A stretch of 64,000 bases of DNA from Dokdonia sp. GTDB taxonomy: Bacteria; Bacteroidota; Bacteroidia; Flavobacteriales; Flavobacteriaceae. Shown here one piece after another: positions 1 to 8,447 of the stretch (position 1 is the first letter of the stretch; each line of letters opens with the position of its first letter). The position numbers and the translations under genes are program-made. The stretch is taken from positions 124,434-188,433 of the forward strand of contig JAHDIF010000005.1 of NCBI GenBank assembly GCA_020630915.1, given 5' to 3'. The notes under the pieces were generated by a model. It was not told the DNA's origin. It did no database searches and was given only the letters and a program-made list of their open reading frames with translations.

Positions 1-1398
1 CAAAATTACAGGGACTGGGTTGGTAGTATGTGCTGTATTAGGAGAGCCATCTGAGTTAATCATGGTTTCTGCATTCCCGTGGTCTGCTATAATTATGACT
101 GTATAGTCATTTTCTTGAGCGGTAGTCACAATATCTTTCGTGCAACTATCTACGGTTTCACACGCTTTCATTGCGGCTTCCATAACCCCAGTATGCCCCA
201 CCATATCTGGATTTGCAAAGTTAAGGCACACAAAATCTACTTCTCCTCTCTGTATTTCTGGAAGGATCTTATCTCTAATTTCAAAAGCACTCATTTCTGG
301 TTGTAAGTCGTAAGTAGCCACTTTAGGAGAAGGACATAATAATCGAGACTCACCCTTAAAAGGGCTCTCGCGACCTCCATTAAAGAAAAAGGTCACGTGC
401 GGATATTTTTCTGTTTCTGCAATTCTTATTTGCGCTTTGCCTGCTTTTGCAAGTGTTTCTCCCAGTGTATCTGTGAGATTTTCTTTATCATAGATGACAT
501 TCATACCTCTGAAGGTCTCGTCATAGTTAGTCATAGTGACGTAATAAAGGTCAAGTTTTGTAGTGTCATGCTCTGGAAAGTTCCTTTGGGAAAGCATTTC
601 CGTAAGCTCGCGACCACGGTCTGTTCTAAAATTAAAGAAGATGATCACGTCACCATCATCAACAGTAGCAATTGGTGTATTATCTTTTGTAAGAACTAAT
701 GGTTTTAAAAACTCATCGGTAACTCCATTGTCATAACTTTCTTGTATACTTTGAGAAATATCTGTAGTAGCCTGTCCCTCGCCTTTTACAATTAGATCAT
801 ACGCCATTTTCACACGTTCCCAGCGTTTGTCTCTGTCCATAGCATAGTAACGCCCTATGGCTGAAGCTAGTTGTGCGTTGTTCGCTTTCGCGAAAGCGTT
901 TATATCCTCCGCAAAACCTTTTCCAGACATTGGGTCTACATCACGACCATCTGTAAAGGCGTGAATGTAAGATTGAGGTACTCCAGCATTCTTTGCTGCA
1001 GTGATCAAACCTTTAAGATGATTGATGTGAGAGTGTACGCCTCCGTCTGAAAGTAACCCTAGAAAATGAACAGGTTTGTTATTTTTGATAGCATAGTCAA
1101 ACGCCTCACTGAGTGCCTTTTCGTCTTTGAGAGTATTGTCTTTAAGGGCTTTGTTTATTTTGGCAAAATCTTGATAGATGATACGACCAGCGCCTAGATT
1201 CATATGACCTACTTCGCTATTACCCATTTGACCTTCGGGTAGTCCCACATTTTCTCCGTGGGTAAGAAGTTGCGCGTGAGGATAGTCGTTATAAAGGCTA
1301 TCTATAAAAGGAGTTTGAGCTTGGTCTACGGCAGATACTTTCTTATCTGGAGCCATTCCCCAGCCGTCAAGTATCATTAGAATTGTTTTTTTGTTCAT
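1..1398 (-). CDS. gpmI: 2,3-bisphosphoglycerate-independent phosphoglycerate mutase (3' end cut by window edge)
   Basis: The minus-strand frame from ATG at 1398 to base 1 gives 466 codons with no stop. The protein begins MNKKTILMILDGWGMAP, the metal-binding start of the alkaline-phosphatase-fold mutases. It continues with GQMGNSEVGHMNLGAGR (nucleophile Ser region), HAFTDGRDVDP and, near the cut end, IIIADHGNAE. The enzyme interconverts 3- and 2-phosphoglycerate in cytosolic glycolysis with Mn and no bisphosphoglycerate cofactor. The family is about 505-515 residues, so roughly 40 C-terminal residues lie outside the window. An AFAKA segment here is encoded by the palindrome at 884-897. Confidence 0.95.
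   Translation of the reverse strand, partial: MNKKTILMILDGWGMAPDKKVSAVDQAQTPFIDSLYNDYPHAQLLTHGENVGLPEGQMGNSEVGHMNLGAGRIIYQDFAKINKALKDNTLKDEKALSEAFDYAIKNNKPVHFLGLLSDGGVHSHINHLKGLITAAKNAGVPQSYIHAFTDGRDVDPMSGKGFAEDINAFAKANNAQLASAIGRYYAMDRDKRWERVKMAYDLIVKGEGQATTDISQSIQESYDNGVTDEFLKPLVLTKDNTPIATVDDGDVIIFFNFRTDRGRELTEMLSQRNFPEHDTTKLDLYYVTMTNYDETFRGMNVIYDKENLTDTLGETLAKAGKAQIRIAETEKYPHVTFFFNGGRESPFKGESRLLCPSPKVATYDLQPEMSAFEIRDKILPEIQRGEVDFVCLNFANPDMVGHTGVMEAAMKACETVDSCTKDIVTTAQENDYTVIIIADHGNAETMINSDGSPNTAHTTNPVPVIL
884..897. repeat. GCTTTCGCGAAAGC palindrome in gpmI
   Basis: Exact copy; encodes the AFAKA of NAFAKANN on the minus strand. Confidence 0.95.
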
Positions 1399-1428
1399 CT
1401 ATAAAAATTGTCTTGTAAAGATAAAAAA

Positions 1429-1454
1429 CAAAACCCCGCTTACGCGAGGTTTTG
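1429..1454 (-). terminator. Rho-independent terminator downstream of the M48 peptidase gene
   Basis: Arms CAAAACCCCGC (1429-1439) and GCGAGGTTTTG (1444-1454) pair with one mismatch around a 4-base loop. On the minus strand the stem is followed by a T-rich run. It lies between the M48 stop and the gpmI start, so it ends the M48 transcript before gpmI. Confidence 0.75.
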
Positions 1455-1486
1455 AAGTGCTTTTAACGAAAAGGTTGTAGTTTGTT

Positions 1487-2263
1487 TTATCCCTGATATC
1501 CATATTTTTTTATTGAAGCCTCTATCTGCTCAATACGATTTTCTGGGTCTGGATGTGTACTAGAAAATTCTGGTTGTCGGTTAGGACCAGCAGCAGCTTT
1601 TAATATTTTCATAACTCCAATCATTTCATAAGGATTGTATCCAGAGCGTATCATAAATCGCACGCCTAAGTCGTCGCTTTCTAACTCATCATCGCGTCCA
1701 TTGCCTAAAAGAATATTTTGTCCTATAGCTCCAGCAGCACCTCCCATACCTCCACCTACTTCTGCTCCCATGGAGATGGTTTGCCACATCTCTGAGTTGG
1801 CTACACGCTCTGCACTGTGTTTACCAAGTACATGACCAATCTCGTGTCCTAAAACGCCTGCCACTTGGTCTTCATTTTCTAATTTTGAGAGTAGGGCATA
1901 GGTAATAAAAATTTGACCACCAGGTAATGCAAACGCATTAATAGTTTGATCATCTCGCAGCAAGTGGAACTCATATTGATAAGGCGTTTCACGAGCCATG
2001 CTATTATTGATAAGTTTTTCTCCTACTTGATCTACAAAAGCCTGGAGCTGTTGGTCTGGGTGCAATCCTCCGTGCTGTTCTGCCATTGCGGGAGCGTGTT
2101 GCAAGCCTATAGCAATCTCTTGTTCTGGGCTCATCGTAATAGATTGTACTTTACCTGTGTAGGGGTTTTCTTGCTTACTACTGCAATTTTTGAAAAGGGC
2201 AAATCCTACAATTACTACTCCTATGAGTAGTCTAATTTTTAAGCCACTACCGCGTCTTAACAT
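1487..2263 (-). CDS. M48 family metallopeptidase, membrane-anchored
   Basis: The 258-residue product has an N-terminal hydrophobic segment at about residues 10-25, then a periplasmic M48 peptidase domain. The zinc motif HEIGH is at residues 140-144 within GVLGHEIGHVLGKHSAER, and DDELESDDLG near residue 193 fits the downstream Glu ligand and Asp of the family. A glycine-rich stretch (165-180) lies between them. Relatives (BepA/LoiP type) act in quality control of outer-membrane proteins; that role is inferred from the family. The Cys at 27 follows a sequence that is not a good lipobox, so I read the N-terminus as a membrane anchor. Confidence 0.85.
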   Translation of the reverse strand: MLRRGSGLKIRLLIGVVIVGFALFKNCSSKQENPYTGKVQSITMSPEQEIAIGLQHAPAMAEQHGGLHPDQQLQAFVDQVGEKLINNSMARETPYQYEFHLLRDDQTINAFALPGGQIFITYALLSKLENEDQVAGVLGHEIGHVLGKHSAERVANSEMWQTISMGAEVGGGMGGAAGAIGQNILLGNGRDDELESDDLGVRFMIRSGYNPYEMIGVMKILKAAAGPNRQPEFSSTHPDPENRIEQIEASIKKYGYQG

Positions 2264-2363
2264 AATTTCTTCTGTTTAAATAGGGTAATAAGGTACGAAC
2301 TTGTAGGACTTTTCAAAAAGAAATGTTACAAGTAATTGACATCTGTAGGTGCATACCAGCCTA

Positions 2364-3410
2364 TTACTTTACCGCTTTCGTCCATCCGTGAACATCAGCT
2401 GCGCGATTGTACTGTATATCTTTAAGTGCAGTTTTAAAACGTTCTGCATAACTATTTTCTTGAGTAGGAAGCGCATAATCTTTGCCTTTATGTCCAAAAC
2501 TTTTAAAAGGCACGACAACAGCTGCGGTTCCTGCCCCAAAAATTTCTTTTAGATCGCCATTTTGTGCAGCAATAACTATTTCGGTTACACTTACTCTGCG
2601 TACTTCTACTTGTACACCTGCATCTTGAGCGAGCTGTATAATACTCTTACGAGTTACGCCATCTAGAATACGGTCATTATTTGGGGCCGTTAGTAAGGTG
2701 TCCCCTACACGAAAGAAAACATTCATCGTTCCGGCTTCTTCTAGGTATTCATGTGTGCTAGCGTCTGTCCATACAATCTGTTGATAGCCACTTTCTTTAG
2801 CTAGGTTTGTTGGGTAAAATTGAGCTGCATAGTTCCCGGCAGCTTTTGCATACCCTACGCCACCATCTGCAGCACGACTGTATTTCTCAGCAAAAAGAAC
2901 GCTTACTTCTCCCGAGTAATAGGCTTGTGCTGGAGCACAAATAATCATAAATCGATACCGATCAGAAGGAGAGGCAGAGACTCCATTTTGTGTAGCAATT
3001 ACAAACGGGCGAATATACATAGCATTCCCATCTCCTGGTTTGATCCAGTCATTGTCTAGTTTAAGTAAGGTTTCTAGACCATTAAAAAAGTATTCTTCAG
3101 GAAACTCAGGAATTGCCAGTCTAGAGGATGATTTATTGATACGAGCCCAGTTTTCTTCAGGTCTAAAAAGCCACGTTTTTCCAGCATCATCCTTAAAAGC
3201 TTTCATTCCTTCAAAAACGGCTTGTCCATAATGAAATACTTTTGCACTAGGCTCAATACTCATCGGGCCATAAGGTACAATTTCTGGCTCTTGCCAAGCA
3301 CCGTTTACAAAATCACACTGAAACATGTGGTCTGTAAAAACACTACCAAAAGTAAGATTATTGAAGTCTACTTCTTGTATTTTGCTTGATTCTCTTGTTG
3401 TTATTTTCAT
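2364..3410 (-). CDS. ilvE: Branched-chain amino acid aminotransferase
   Basis: The product is a class IV PLP aminotransferase of 348 residues when started at the ATG at 3410 (MKITTRESSK). GVGYAKAAGNYAAQFYP carries the PLP lysine. EAGTMNVFF and DGVTRKSIIQLA match the fold-type IV motifs of BCATs. It catalyses reversible transamination of Leu, Ile and Val with 2-oxoglutarate in the cytosol. An in-frame TTG at 3431 would add seven residues, but that codon lies inside a good -10 element (TAAATTTG on the minus strand), so the ATG at 3410 is preferred. Confidence 0.93.
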   Translation of the reverse strand: MKITTRESSKIQEVDFNNLTFGSVFTDHMFQCDFVNGAWQEPEIVPYGPMSIEPSAKVFHYGQAVFEGMKAFKDDAGKTWLFRPEENWARINKSSSRLAIPEFPEEYFFNGLETLLKLDNDWIKPGDGNAMYIRPFVIATQNGVSASPSDRYRFMIICAPAQAYYSGEVSVLFAEKYSRAADGGVGYAKAAGNYAAQFYPTNLAKESGYQQIVWTDASTHEYLEEAGTMNVFFRVGDTLLTAPNNDRILDGVTRKSIIQLAQDAGVQVEVRRVSVTEIVIAAQNGDLKEIFGAGTAAVVVPFKSFGHKGKDYALPTQENSYAERFKTALKDIQYNRAADVHGWTKAVK

Positions 3411-3428
3411 TATAGAATATATTCTGTG

Positions 3429-3436
3429 CAAATTTA
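3429..3436 (-). promoter_or_regulatory. Candidate -10 element of ilvE (TAAATTTG)
   Basis: The minus strand reads TAAATTTG, a perfect match to the Bacteroidetes TAnnTTTG element, about 20 bases upstream of the ilvE ATG. I see no clear TTG -33 element at the right distance. It helps exclude the upstream TTG as the start codon. Confidence 0.4.
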
Positions 3437-3506
3437 AGAATTAAACGCCCTTGGGATGTTTAATAATTCATAATTTTGTTAGATACTATTTTAACACCCT
3501 TCAAAA

Positions 3507-4025
3507 ATGAAAAAATATATTGCGATTTTTATAATAGCCGTTGTTTTTAGTGCTTGTAATCAAACAACTAAGGATGCTGCTGCTGGGGAAGATACCGCTT
3601 TCGCGAAAGCGGAAACCCAACAATCAGAATACACTTCGTATGGAGCAAAAATTTCTAAGGATGGAGCACTAGAAGTGAACCAAGCTATAGAAAAATATGC
3701 TTCTCTAAAAGAGGGAGATACTGCTGTAGTTAAATTTGAAGCACCTATTAACAGTGTGTGTTCAAAAAAGGGTTGCTGGATGAGACTGGCTACTGGTGAA
3801 GAAGAGGTTTTTGTGAAGTTTAAAGACTATGGATTTTTTGTGCCGCTAGATGCAGAAGGTGAAGCAGTGGTAGAAGGAAAAGCGTATCTAGAAGTTGTTT
3901 CTGTGGATGAGCTGCAACATATGGCAGAAGATGCTGGAAAATCTAAAGAAGAAATAGCCACGATTACGGAGCCTAAAAGGGAGATGCGCTTTATGGCAGA
4001 TGGCGTTCTTATTAAAGGGAAGTAA
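3507..4025 (+). CDS. DUF4920 domain lipoprotein
   Basis: The product is 172 residues. A signal peptide with lipobox VFSAC places the lipidated Cys at 17. A low-complexity linker follows, then a DUF4920-like domain with INSVCSKKGCWMRLATGEEEVFVKFKDYGFFVPLD. The two cysteines in the CSKKGCW motif may form a redox or metal site; the function of the family is not known to me. The linker residues 31-35 (AFAKA) are encoded by the palindrome at 3597-3610. The stop codon overlaps the mnmD start by one base, suggesting cotranscription. Confidence 0.8.
   Translation: MKKYIAIFIIAVVFSACNQTTKDAAAGEDTAFAKAETQQSEYTSYGAKISKDGALEVNQAIEKYASLKEGDTAVVKFEAPINSVCSKKGCWMRLATGEEEVFVKFKDYGFFVPLDAEGEAVVEGKAYLEVVSVDELQHMAEDAGKSKEEIATITEPKREMRFMADGVLIKGK
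3597..3610. repeat. GCTTTCGCGAAAGC palindrome in the DUF4920 gene
   Basis: Exact copy, extended to 18 bases by flanking CC/GG; encodes AFAKA in the linker after the lipobox. Confidence 0.95.
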
Positions 4026-4708
4026 TGAAAAGAGAAATCATCACAACGGGTGATGGTTCTAAAACCATACACATTCCAGAATGGAATGAACAATACCACA
4101 GTAAACATGGTGCCGTGCAAGAAGCGCGGCACGTGTTTTTAGAGACAGGTTTACAATACTATATGGATCGTCCTGATCACGATATAACCAAAACCATCCA
4201 CATTCTTGAAATGGGTTTTGGTACAGGTCTTAATGCATTACTCACTTTTTTAAAGGCTCGCGATCTTGATCTTTCTATCGCATATACGGGAGTAGAGGCA
4301 TTCCCTATATCTTCAGACGAAATTGAAGCTATGGATTATGCTAGTGTACTTCAATCTCAAGATGCGGCAACCATTTACAACACCTTACATAACACCTCTT
4401 GGGAAGAATCTAAGGAGGTTTCTAAAGAGTTTGTACTTACCAAGCGACAAGAAAAGTTTGAAGATATTACGGATTTAGATCGCTACGACCTTGTGTATTT
4501 TGATGCCTTTGGTCCGAGAGTACAGCCTACTTTATGGACAGAGCCTATATTCTCAAAGATGTATCAAGCTCTTAAAACTAATGGTGTTCTTACCACGTAT
4601 TGTGCTCAAGGAGCAGCGCGTAGGGCGATGCAAGCAGTAGGTTTTGTGGTCGAGCGATTACCTGGTCCTCCTGGGAAGAGAGAGATGTTAAGAGCTACAA
4701 AAATCTAG
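4025..4708 (+). CDS. mnmD: tRNA (mnm5s2U34) methyltransferase MnmD
   Basis: The product is 227 residues. ILEMGFGTGLNALLTFL is the SAM-binding motif I, DLVYFDAFGPRVQPTLWT matches the MnmC-type methyltransferase motif, and GVLTTYCAQGAARRAMQAVGF the C-terminal part. This is the stand-alone methyltransferase half of MnmC, without the FAD oxidase half. It completes 5-methylaminomethyl-2-thiouridine at wobble position 34. It overlaps the DUF4920 stop by one base, and its own end overlaps the end of the convergent glutaminase gene by four bases. Confidence 0.88.
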   Translation: MKREIITTGDGSKTIHIPEWNEQYHSKHGAVQEARHVFLETGLQYYMDRPDHDITKTIHILEMGFGTGLNALLTFLKARDLDLSIAYTGVEAFPISSDEIEAMDYASVLQSQDAATIYNTLHNTSWEESKEVSKEFVLTKRQEKFEDITDLDRYDLVYFDAFGPRVQPTLWTEPIFSKMYQALKTNGVLTTYCAQGAARRAMQAVGFVVERLPGPPGKREMLRATKI

Positions 4709-5619
4709 AATACGGTGTCCTGCGTAGCTGTTGTAAAAGCTTCTAGAAATTGCATACCACGATACGAATTACCGTGTTTATTGAGACTAGGACTCCAAGT
4801 TGCAATAGTATATGCATTGGGTAAAACTGCTACAATACCACCACCCACGCCACTTTTCCCTGGTAATCCTACCTTAAATGCAAATTCTCCAGCCTCATCG
4901 TAAAACCCACAAGTTTGCATAATTGCGTTGATGCGTTTTGCTTGATTAGGAGTTACAATCTCTTTTTGTGTTAGGAGCTGCTTTCCTTGATTAGATAGAA
5001 AGCCAAAGGTATAAGAAAGTTGTTCACACGTCATTTCTATAGAGCATAAATGAAAATAGAGATCGATTACTGTTTCGCAATCATTCTTAATGTTTCCAAA
5101 GGATTTTATAAAATTTACCAAGGCATAATTGCGATATCCTGTTTGTTGTTCTGATAGGGCAATATCTTTAGAATAGGTAAGATCTTTTATTCCCGAAACG
5201 AAACGTAAATATTCTAGGAGCTCATCCTTTGGATTTTCGTATAAAGAACAAATAATATCACAAACGACTATAGCACCGGCATTGATAAGGGGGTTGCGAG
5301 GAATACCATTTTCGGACTCTAATTGTACCAAGGAGTTAAAGGCGCTTCCCGAAGGTTCAAAATCCATACGTTTCCAAAGGTCGTCACCAATTTTTGACAG
5401 CACCAGACTTAATGACAATACCTTTGCCACACTTTGTATAGAAAATAATACTTGGGTATCTCCAGAACTGTGTTGCTTTCCATCTTTGGTTGTGAGACAA
5501 ACGCCAAATTGTTTCGGATCTACCTTTGCTAATTCTGGGATATAAGAAGCCACCGCACCTCTATCTTCTAATTGAACGATTTGGTCATAAATACGGTTTA
5601 CTATGTGTTGACAATCCAT
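4705..5619 (-). CDS. glsA: Glutaminase A
   Basis: The product is 304 residues, the usual length of the serine-dependent glutaminase family. FSIQSVAKV holds the Ser63-x-x-Lys66 pair. FEPSGSAFNSLVQLE, NPLINAGAIVV and GLPGKSGVGGGI are hallmark segments. It hydrolyses L-glutamine to glutamate and ammonia in the cytosol. It converges with mnmD (tail overlap) and starts at the last base of the DUF2809 gene upstream, so the three minus-strand genes 6634 to 4705 probably form one operon. Confidence 0.93.
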   Translation of the reverse strand: MDCQHIVNRIYDQIVQLEDRGAVASYIPELAKVDPKQFGVCLTTKDGKQHSSGDTQVLFSIQSVAKVLSLSLVLSKIGDDLWKRMDFEPSGSAFNSLVQLESENGIPRNPLINAGAIVVCDIICSLYENPKDELLEYLRFVSGIKDLTYSKDIALSEQQTGYRNYALVNFIKSFGNIKNDCETVIDLYFHLCSIEMTCEQLSYTFGFLSNQGKQLLTQKEIVTPNQAKRINAIMQTCGFYDEAGEFAFKVGLPGKSGVGGGIVAVLPNAYTIATWSPSLNKHGNSYRGMQFLEAFTTATQDTVF

Positions 5620-5990
5620 TACCTCCTTTTTCTATCAAATATAATGATAAGGACTGCTCCAGCAATATAGGCCAGGATATCTCCCCAACTAAAAGATGTG
5701 CCCAAAACTATTCTAGCCAGCTTAATGTCTTCAAGCCCTATACATTCAATAAAGTTAGTTGCTTGCAAAATTTCTATTAAAAAGGCGATGCATAGAGATA
5801 ATGCAGCCACCATTAGTACGCGCTCGCGTATGATAATTTTAATAAAACAGTAGACAAGGATAACCGCCAGCGTATCTCCCAAGAATGGACGAACAAACTT
5901 GTCGTTTACATAGAGAGCAATTAATACCTCAATACTAAGGATGATTACGGTAGCAACCATATAGTTTCTGGACAATTTCATCGTGCACAT
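5619..5990 (-). CDS. DUF2809 family membrane protein
   Basis: The product is 123 residues with about four transmembrane helices. FVRPFLGDTLAVILVYCFIK and the closing LGTSFSWGDILAYIAGAVL match the DUF2809 (VanZ-like) family pattern; the function is unknown. A start at Met4 (MKLSRN) is equally possible. It overlaps the DUF1361 gene upstream by 13 bases and touches glsA downstream, indicating an operon. Confidence 0.75.
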   Translation of the reverse strand: MCTMKLSRNYMVATVIILSIEVLIALYVNDKFVRPFLGDTLAVILVYCFIKIIIRERVLMVAALSLCIAFLIEILQATNFIECIGLEDIKLARIVLGTSFSWGDILAYIAGAVLIIIFDRKRR

Positions 5991-6634
5991 CTTAATTTAT
6001 TGACAATAACAATTGATATCCAGCTTAGCATTCCATAACAAATTGTAATTATCCAAGCAAATTTATGTTGCAATGGATGTATAACAATAGTGCCAATATC
6101 ACCTAGCAAACCTAAAGGGTTTTGTAAGATATCCCAACTATTCCACCGTAAGTATCTGCCTAGATATATTCCAAAACCTATGAGTATACACGTACAAATG
6201 GTAAAAAGTAATTGTTGCTTTCGCGAAAGCGTAACTAAAAACAACCGTTGCATATCTGCAATACTATAAACCATATAGAGAAGTCCTAGTAGGCCAAAAA
6301 GCCCTATAATAGAAGCGTCTAGTAATAGCATGGAAGAACTGGTCCATTGAAGATGTGTGAAGTCTGAAATAATGTAAGGTGCATTAGGAAGAAATAATAA
6401 CCAGACCAGAAAAGTTAGGGCGCGCGTACTTTTAGGGGTAAACCAAGACGGCTTGAGTTGTACCAAAAAAGTAATGGCGTATGGGATGGCAGCGAGAAAA
6501 ATATTCCATACTAGAAATAGCATAAAAAATGACTGTGTTACCTTAATTCTAAACATAAGAAGTACGCCTGCCAGCAGCGAGAGTATAAACAACAAGGCAA
6601 GTTGATTGTATTTTTGAAAGATGAGTTTTTTCAT
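5978..6634 (-). CDS. DUF1361 family membrane protein
   Basis: The product is 218 residues, with six or seven predicted transmembrane helices. FLVWLLFLPNAPYIISDFTHL is the recognisable DUF1361 core. The function is unknown. It is the first gene of the DUF1361/DUF2809/glsA series. A cytoplasmic loop reading VTLSRKQQ is encoded by the palindrome copy at 6217-6230. Confidence 0.78.
   Translation of the reverse strand: MKKLIFQKYNQLALLFILSLLAGVLLMFRIKVTQSFFMLFLVWNIFLAAIPYAITFLVQLKPSWFTPKSTRALTFLVWLLFLPNAPYIISDFTHLQWTSSSMLLLDASIIGLFGLLGLLYMVYSIADMQRLFLVTLSRKQQLLFTICTCILIGFGIYLGRYLRWNSWDILQNPLGLLGDIGTIVIHPLQHKFAWIITICYGMLSWISIVIVNKLRCAR
6217..6230. repeat. GCTTTCGCGAAAGC palindrome in the DUF1361 gene
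   Basis: Exact copy; encodes LSRK within VTLSRKQQ. Confidence 0.95.
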
Positions 6635-6669
6635 GATTTGAAGTATTTTATAAAGGAAGTATAGAAAAG

Positions 6670-6701
6670 AACTACCTCTGCTGTAATAAGCAGAAGTAGT
6701 T
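6670..6701 (-). terminator. Rho-independent terminator after creD
   Basis: Arms AACTACCTCTGCT (6670-6682) and AGCAGAAGTAGTT (6689-6701) pair at 12 of 13 positions around a six-base loop. On the minus strand the stem is followed by TTCTTTTC-like sequence. It sits just past the creD stop, upstream of DUF1361. Confidence 0.65.
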
Positions 6702-6727
6702 GAGAATTACCTAGAGTCGTGAGCCAT

Positions 6728-8071
6728 TTAGTTTTCATGATTCCAATCAATTTTACGTGATGCAAACATGATAATAGCGAGTATGATAAAAAGACCAATA
6801 CTACCGACAAGTAAGGCGTAATTCTCTAATTGAATTATCACGTAGATAAACCCATATAGCGCAGCAAGTGACGAGCAGATAAGTAATGGAAACTTAAACC
6901 CTTTGAGAATGGCGCGAGAATATATGGTGATTAACCCTAGAACTGATAGCGCAGCGATAAGATATGCTTTAAAGAAAGAACTATGTTCTGAAATAGAGAT
7001 TAACAAAGTGTAAAACATAACAAGTGCCAGACCTATCATCACATACTGAAACGGATGAATATAAATCTTGCTTACGATTTGTATAAGCAGGAAAATAAGT
7101 AAGGTGAGACCTATAACCATAAACCCATACTTGCTGCTGCGTTCACTTTTTTGGTACTCATCAACAGGAATATATAAGTCTGCTCCAAAGGCAAATTCTG
7201 TCAAGTCTGGAACCCCAGCAAAAAAGGATTGTTCAAACTGTCTGTTTATTTGAGAGATATTCCAAGAAGCTTTAAACCCATCTGCCGAAATCTTTTTGGT
7301 GGCCCCTTCCGGAAGAAACATCCCGCTAAAACTAGGGGAGTGCCAGTTAGAAGTCATAACCGTTTGAGTTTCTTTACCTATGGGGATAAATTTAAGGCGC
7401 TCACTGCCGTTTATTTTAGTACTCAAGGAAAATGTAAGTGGTTTATCGAGAGTTGAAGGGATTTTTATGTGATCGGTAATAAGTGTGCTTAAAGATTCCT
7501 TATTAAATCTAGGAGTGAGGTCATAACTTACTCCATTGAGATTAATGGCTAGTGTGTTTTTTATTCCTTTAAGATTAGAAGTCTTTACAATGATTTGAGC
7601 TTTTTCCCAGAGTATATTTTCCTCTTTGATATCTTTTTTAGAAAAATCAAATTGATTAAAATCACCTTCTATTTTTATATCAGAAGTAAAAACAATACTC
7701 TCATAAATACCCCTGTTAAGAGGCTCTGCGTGAACTCGGGAATCTATGTCTAATTTATCTGGAAAGAAGAAGGCAGAGTTTATATGTTCCGTAACCTCGG
7801 TTTCATATTTTTCTGTCTCTTTGTTAAAGGTTTTTGAGGTTGTATAGGATTTGTAAGGTATTTTAAAGTAAGGGCCTTGTAACACGACTTCTTGTCCCCA
7901 TTTTGAGTTGATCTCTTCGGTGACTTCAATTTGTCTATAGGCGCGTTCCCTAATGAGATCTTGTACAAAACTTAAAGGAATGAGAAGTATTAGTAATAAA
8001 AAGCCTACCACGAGCATACGTGCCGTGATTGAGTTGCGCATCCAATTTGAGAATCTTGATAGTTTATTCAT
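6728..8071 (-). CDS. creD: Cell envelope integrity protein CreD
   Basis: The 447-residue product matches CreD. There is one N-terminal transmembrane helix (about 18-35), a long extracytoplasmic domain with GPYFKIPY and the SGMFLPEGA and ADLYIPVDEYQKSERSSKYG segments, then six helices in the last 130 residues. CreD is an inner-membrane protein linked to envelope stress; its biochemical activity is unknown. It is the last gene of the 9110-6728 series and has its own copy of the operator-like palindrome in the 58-base gap upstream. Confidence 0.9.
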   Translation of the reverse strand: MNKLSRFSNWMRNSITARMLVVGFLLLILLIPLSFVQDLIRERAYRQIEVTEEINSKWGQEVVLQGPYFKIPYKSYTTSKTFNKETEKYETEVTEHINSAFFFPDKLDIDSRVHAEPLNRGIYESIVFTSDIKIEGDFNQFDFSKKDIKEENILWEKAQIIVKTSNLKGIKNTLAINLNGVSYDLTPRFNKESLSTLITDHIKIPSTLDKPLTFSLSTKINGSERLKFIPIGKETQTVMTSNWHSPSFSGMFLPEGATKKISADGFKASWNISQINRQFEQSFFAGVPDLTEFAFGADLYIPVDEYQKSERSSKYGFMVIGLTLLIFLLIQIVSKIYIHPFQYVMIGLALVMFYTLLISISEHSSFFKAYLIAALSVLGLITIYSRAILKGFKFPLLICSSLAALYGFIYVIIQLENYALLVGSIGLFIILAIIMFASRKIDWNHEN

Positions 8072-8086
8072 AGTTTGATATTTAAA

Positions 8087-8106
8087 AGTACTTTGAAATA
8101 CAAAGT
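8087..8106 (-). promoter_or_regulatory. Operator-like palindrome upstream of creD
   Basis: The site AGTACTTTGAAATACAAAGT has arms ACTTTG and CAAAGT around a five-base centre. It lies 16 bases upstream of the creD start. It differs at only one base in 20 from the site at 9116-9135. The minus strand carries TTACTTTG, a near -10 element, overlapping the palindrome. It is a probable binding site of the winged-helix regulator encoded next to it. Confidence 0.6.
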
Positions 8107-8129
8107 AAAATGATTAAAAAAATAGCTCA

Positions 8130-8420
8130 TTATTTTCCTAGAAGTTTTTCAATGGCTTCTATATGTTTCTTAAATGCTTTTCTCCCCGAGGTAGTTGCAC
8201 TGTAACTTGTATTAGGTTTACGGCCTATAAATGATTTTTGAACTACGATATAATTTTCTTTTTCTAGTGCTTTTGTATGACTTGCTAGATTGCCATCTGT
8301 CGCCCCCAGAAGTTCTTTTAATGTCTTAAAGTCTGCACTTTCATTCACCATAAGCACACTCATAATACCAAGACGTATACGATGATCAAAAGCTTTATTT
8401 ATGTTATTTATGATGCTCAT
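8130..8420 (-). CDS. Winged-helix transcriptional regulator
   Basis: The product is 96 residues and is one winged-helix domain: an N-terminal helix (AFDHRIRLGIMSVLM), a helix-turn-helix (DFKTLKELLGATDGNLASHTKALEKE) and a wing (VVQKSFIGRKPNTSYSAT). It resembles the HTH_34 / MarR-ArsR-like regulators that bind palindromic operators as dimers. It lies between a membrane protein gene and creD on the same strand. Near-identical palindromes in front of both neighbours suggest that it autoregulates the operon; that is inference. Confidence 0.85.
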   Translation of the reverse strand: MSIINNINKAFDHRIRLGIMSVLMVNESADFKTLKELLGATDGNLASHTKALEKENYIVVQKSFIGRKPNTSYSATTSGRKAFKKHIEAIEKLLGK

Positions 8421-8429
8421 AGGAGTTAC

Positions 8430-8443
8430 GCTTTCGCGAAAGC
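8430..8443. repeat. GCTTTCGCGAAAGC palindrome, intergenic
   Basis: Exact copy in the 27-base gap between the membrane protein stop and the winged-helix regulator start. Confidence 0.95.
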
Positions 8444-8447
8444 GAAG